A stretch of 64,000 nt of DNA. Source: AP-15 sp963787425. GTDB lineage: Bacteria > Pseudomonadota > Alphaproteobacteria > ATCC43930 > CGMCC-115725. The notes below the pieces were generated by a model. The model worked only from the letters and a program-made list of their open reading frames with translations. It ran no database searches and was not told where the DNA came from. Both the position numbers and the translations under genes were made by a program. Shown here one piece after another: positions 63,625 to 64,000 of this stretch; the stretch's first letter is position 1, and each line of letters starts with the position of its first letter. The stretch covers positions 156,427 through 220,426 of the forward strand of contig CAWBCV010000006.1 of the NCBI GenBank assembly GCA_963787425.1. Direction: 5' to 3'.

Positions 63625-63998
63625 TGGAAATCGTAAGCGCTGATATAGGGCCACGTGCGGCGCCTGCGTGGGCATCTCCCTGGAGCACTGATGCGCCAAG
63701 GCCAGCTGACCTGTTTGTGACTGGCGCGCGCAATTTCGAATGCAGACACGGAGCTGGGATAACCGAACTTATTCGGGAAGTCTTTGAAGAGCCCACCGGT
63801 GTGTCAGCTGGGGCGGAGGGTCGGTGGGCCGGATGGATGGCGATACTCGCCTTTTCCCGATTCCTACTGACGGACAGCGGGCCTGGCTTTGTCTCGCTCT
63901 CCGCGCTTGACTACGAACCGGTTCCTCCGCGGAGGACGTTCACGATCTCGGCTCAGATTACGCGCCAAGGGCGTCCCCCAGCCCTGCCGATCGAATGA
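63624..63998 (+). CDS. Unrecognised protein coupled to the TIGR04255 gene
   Basis: The 124-residue product from ATG 63624 overlaps the TIGR04255 stop (TAATG). Its sequence (MEIVSADIGPRAAPAWASPW...FECRHGAGITELIREVFEEP...VSLSALDYEPVPPRRTFTIS) has no recognisable domain or signal peptide. Tight coupling suggests a two-gene functional unit. It ends two bases before the window edge. Confidence 0.5.
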   Translation: MEIVSADIGPRAAPAWASPWSTDAPRPADLFVTGARNFECRHGAGITELIREVFEEPTGVSAGAEGRWAGWMAILAFSRFLLTDSGPGFVSLSALDYEPVPPRRTFTISAQITRQGRPPALPIE

Positions 63999-64000
63999 TA

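Noticed and set aside
1..64000. tRNA, rRNA, CRISPR arrays, insertion sequences
   Set aside because: Scanned the intergenic regions by eye: no tRNA-like GGTTCGA arm with cloverleaf, no regularly spaced repeats, no transposase-like frame.

Overview
The window (64 kb, GC-rich) looks like a chromosome segment of an alphaproteobacterium, probably of the Rhodospirillales type. This is judged from gene content only: the hisS-prfA-prmC-DUF4167 order, fused oligopeptide ATPases, COG4671-like glycosyltransferases, GTA-type tail genes, and frameshifts that sit on GANTC, the CcrM methylation motif of alphaproteobacteria.

Layout. (1) 1-6.5 kb: glycogen/maltodextrin operon glgB (start outside the window)-glgX-malQ, followed by a 57-codon stub of treY. 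(2) 6.8-11.8 kb: ftsK, lolA, a PuuD-type peptidase C26 gene, an intrinsic terminator and xthA. (3) 11.8-15.6 kb, minus strand: an unusual ABC exporter with an oversized ATPase domain, a cyclic-nucleotide-binding protein and a methyltransferase. (4) 15.7-21.9 kb, plus strand: two MurG-like and two GT4 glycosyltransferases, a polysaccharide deacetylase and a membrane protein, probably for a cell-surface glycan. (5) 21.9-28.0 kb: a complete oligopeptide ABC importer (fused double ATPase, binding protein, two permeases), then a secreted Pro-rich protein and an LLM flavin oxidoreductase. (6) 30-33.9 kb: hisS, prfA, prmC, DUF4167. (7) 33.9-61.3 kb: a siphovirus-type prophage or GTA-like element. It has an S24 repressor with a divergent promoter/operator, a second strong promoter, terminase, portal, prohead protease, capsid, connectors, tail tube, a frameshifted tail chaperone, a tape measure, the DUF2460-DUF2163-NlpC-tip module shared with gene transfer agents, and a lysis cassette. 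No integrase, small terminase or replication gene was found. Three fibre/adhesin-like genes sit inside the head module. (8) 61.5-64 kb: an AlaC-type aminotransferase, a TIGR04255 gene and an unrecognised partner.

Most important observation. Eight one-base frameshifts occur in otherwise intact genes: glgB, puuD-like, the oligopeptide-binding protein, prfA (two), the repressor, the portal and the capsid. Each is an extra base that turns a GANTC pentamer into GANNTC. Removing that base restores family-typical residues and usual protein lengths. Other frameshifts (59.99-60.06 kb and 63.07-63.39 kb) fall at homopolymers. The best explanation is systematic base-calling error at CcrM-methylated sites, so these genes are probably intact in the organism. 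The error pattern also acts as an indirect footprint of GANTC methylation. Coordinates are those of the sequence as given; corrected lengths are stated where relevant.
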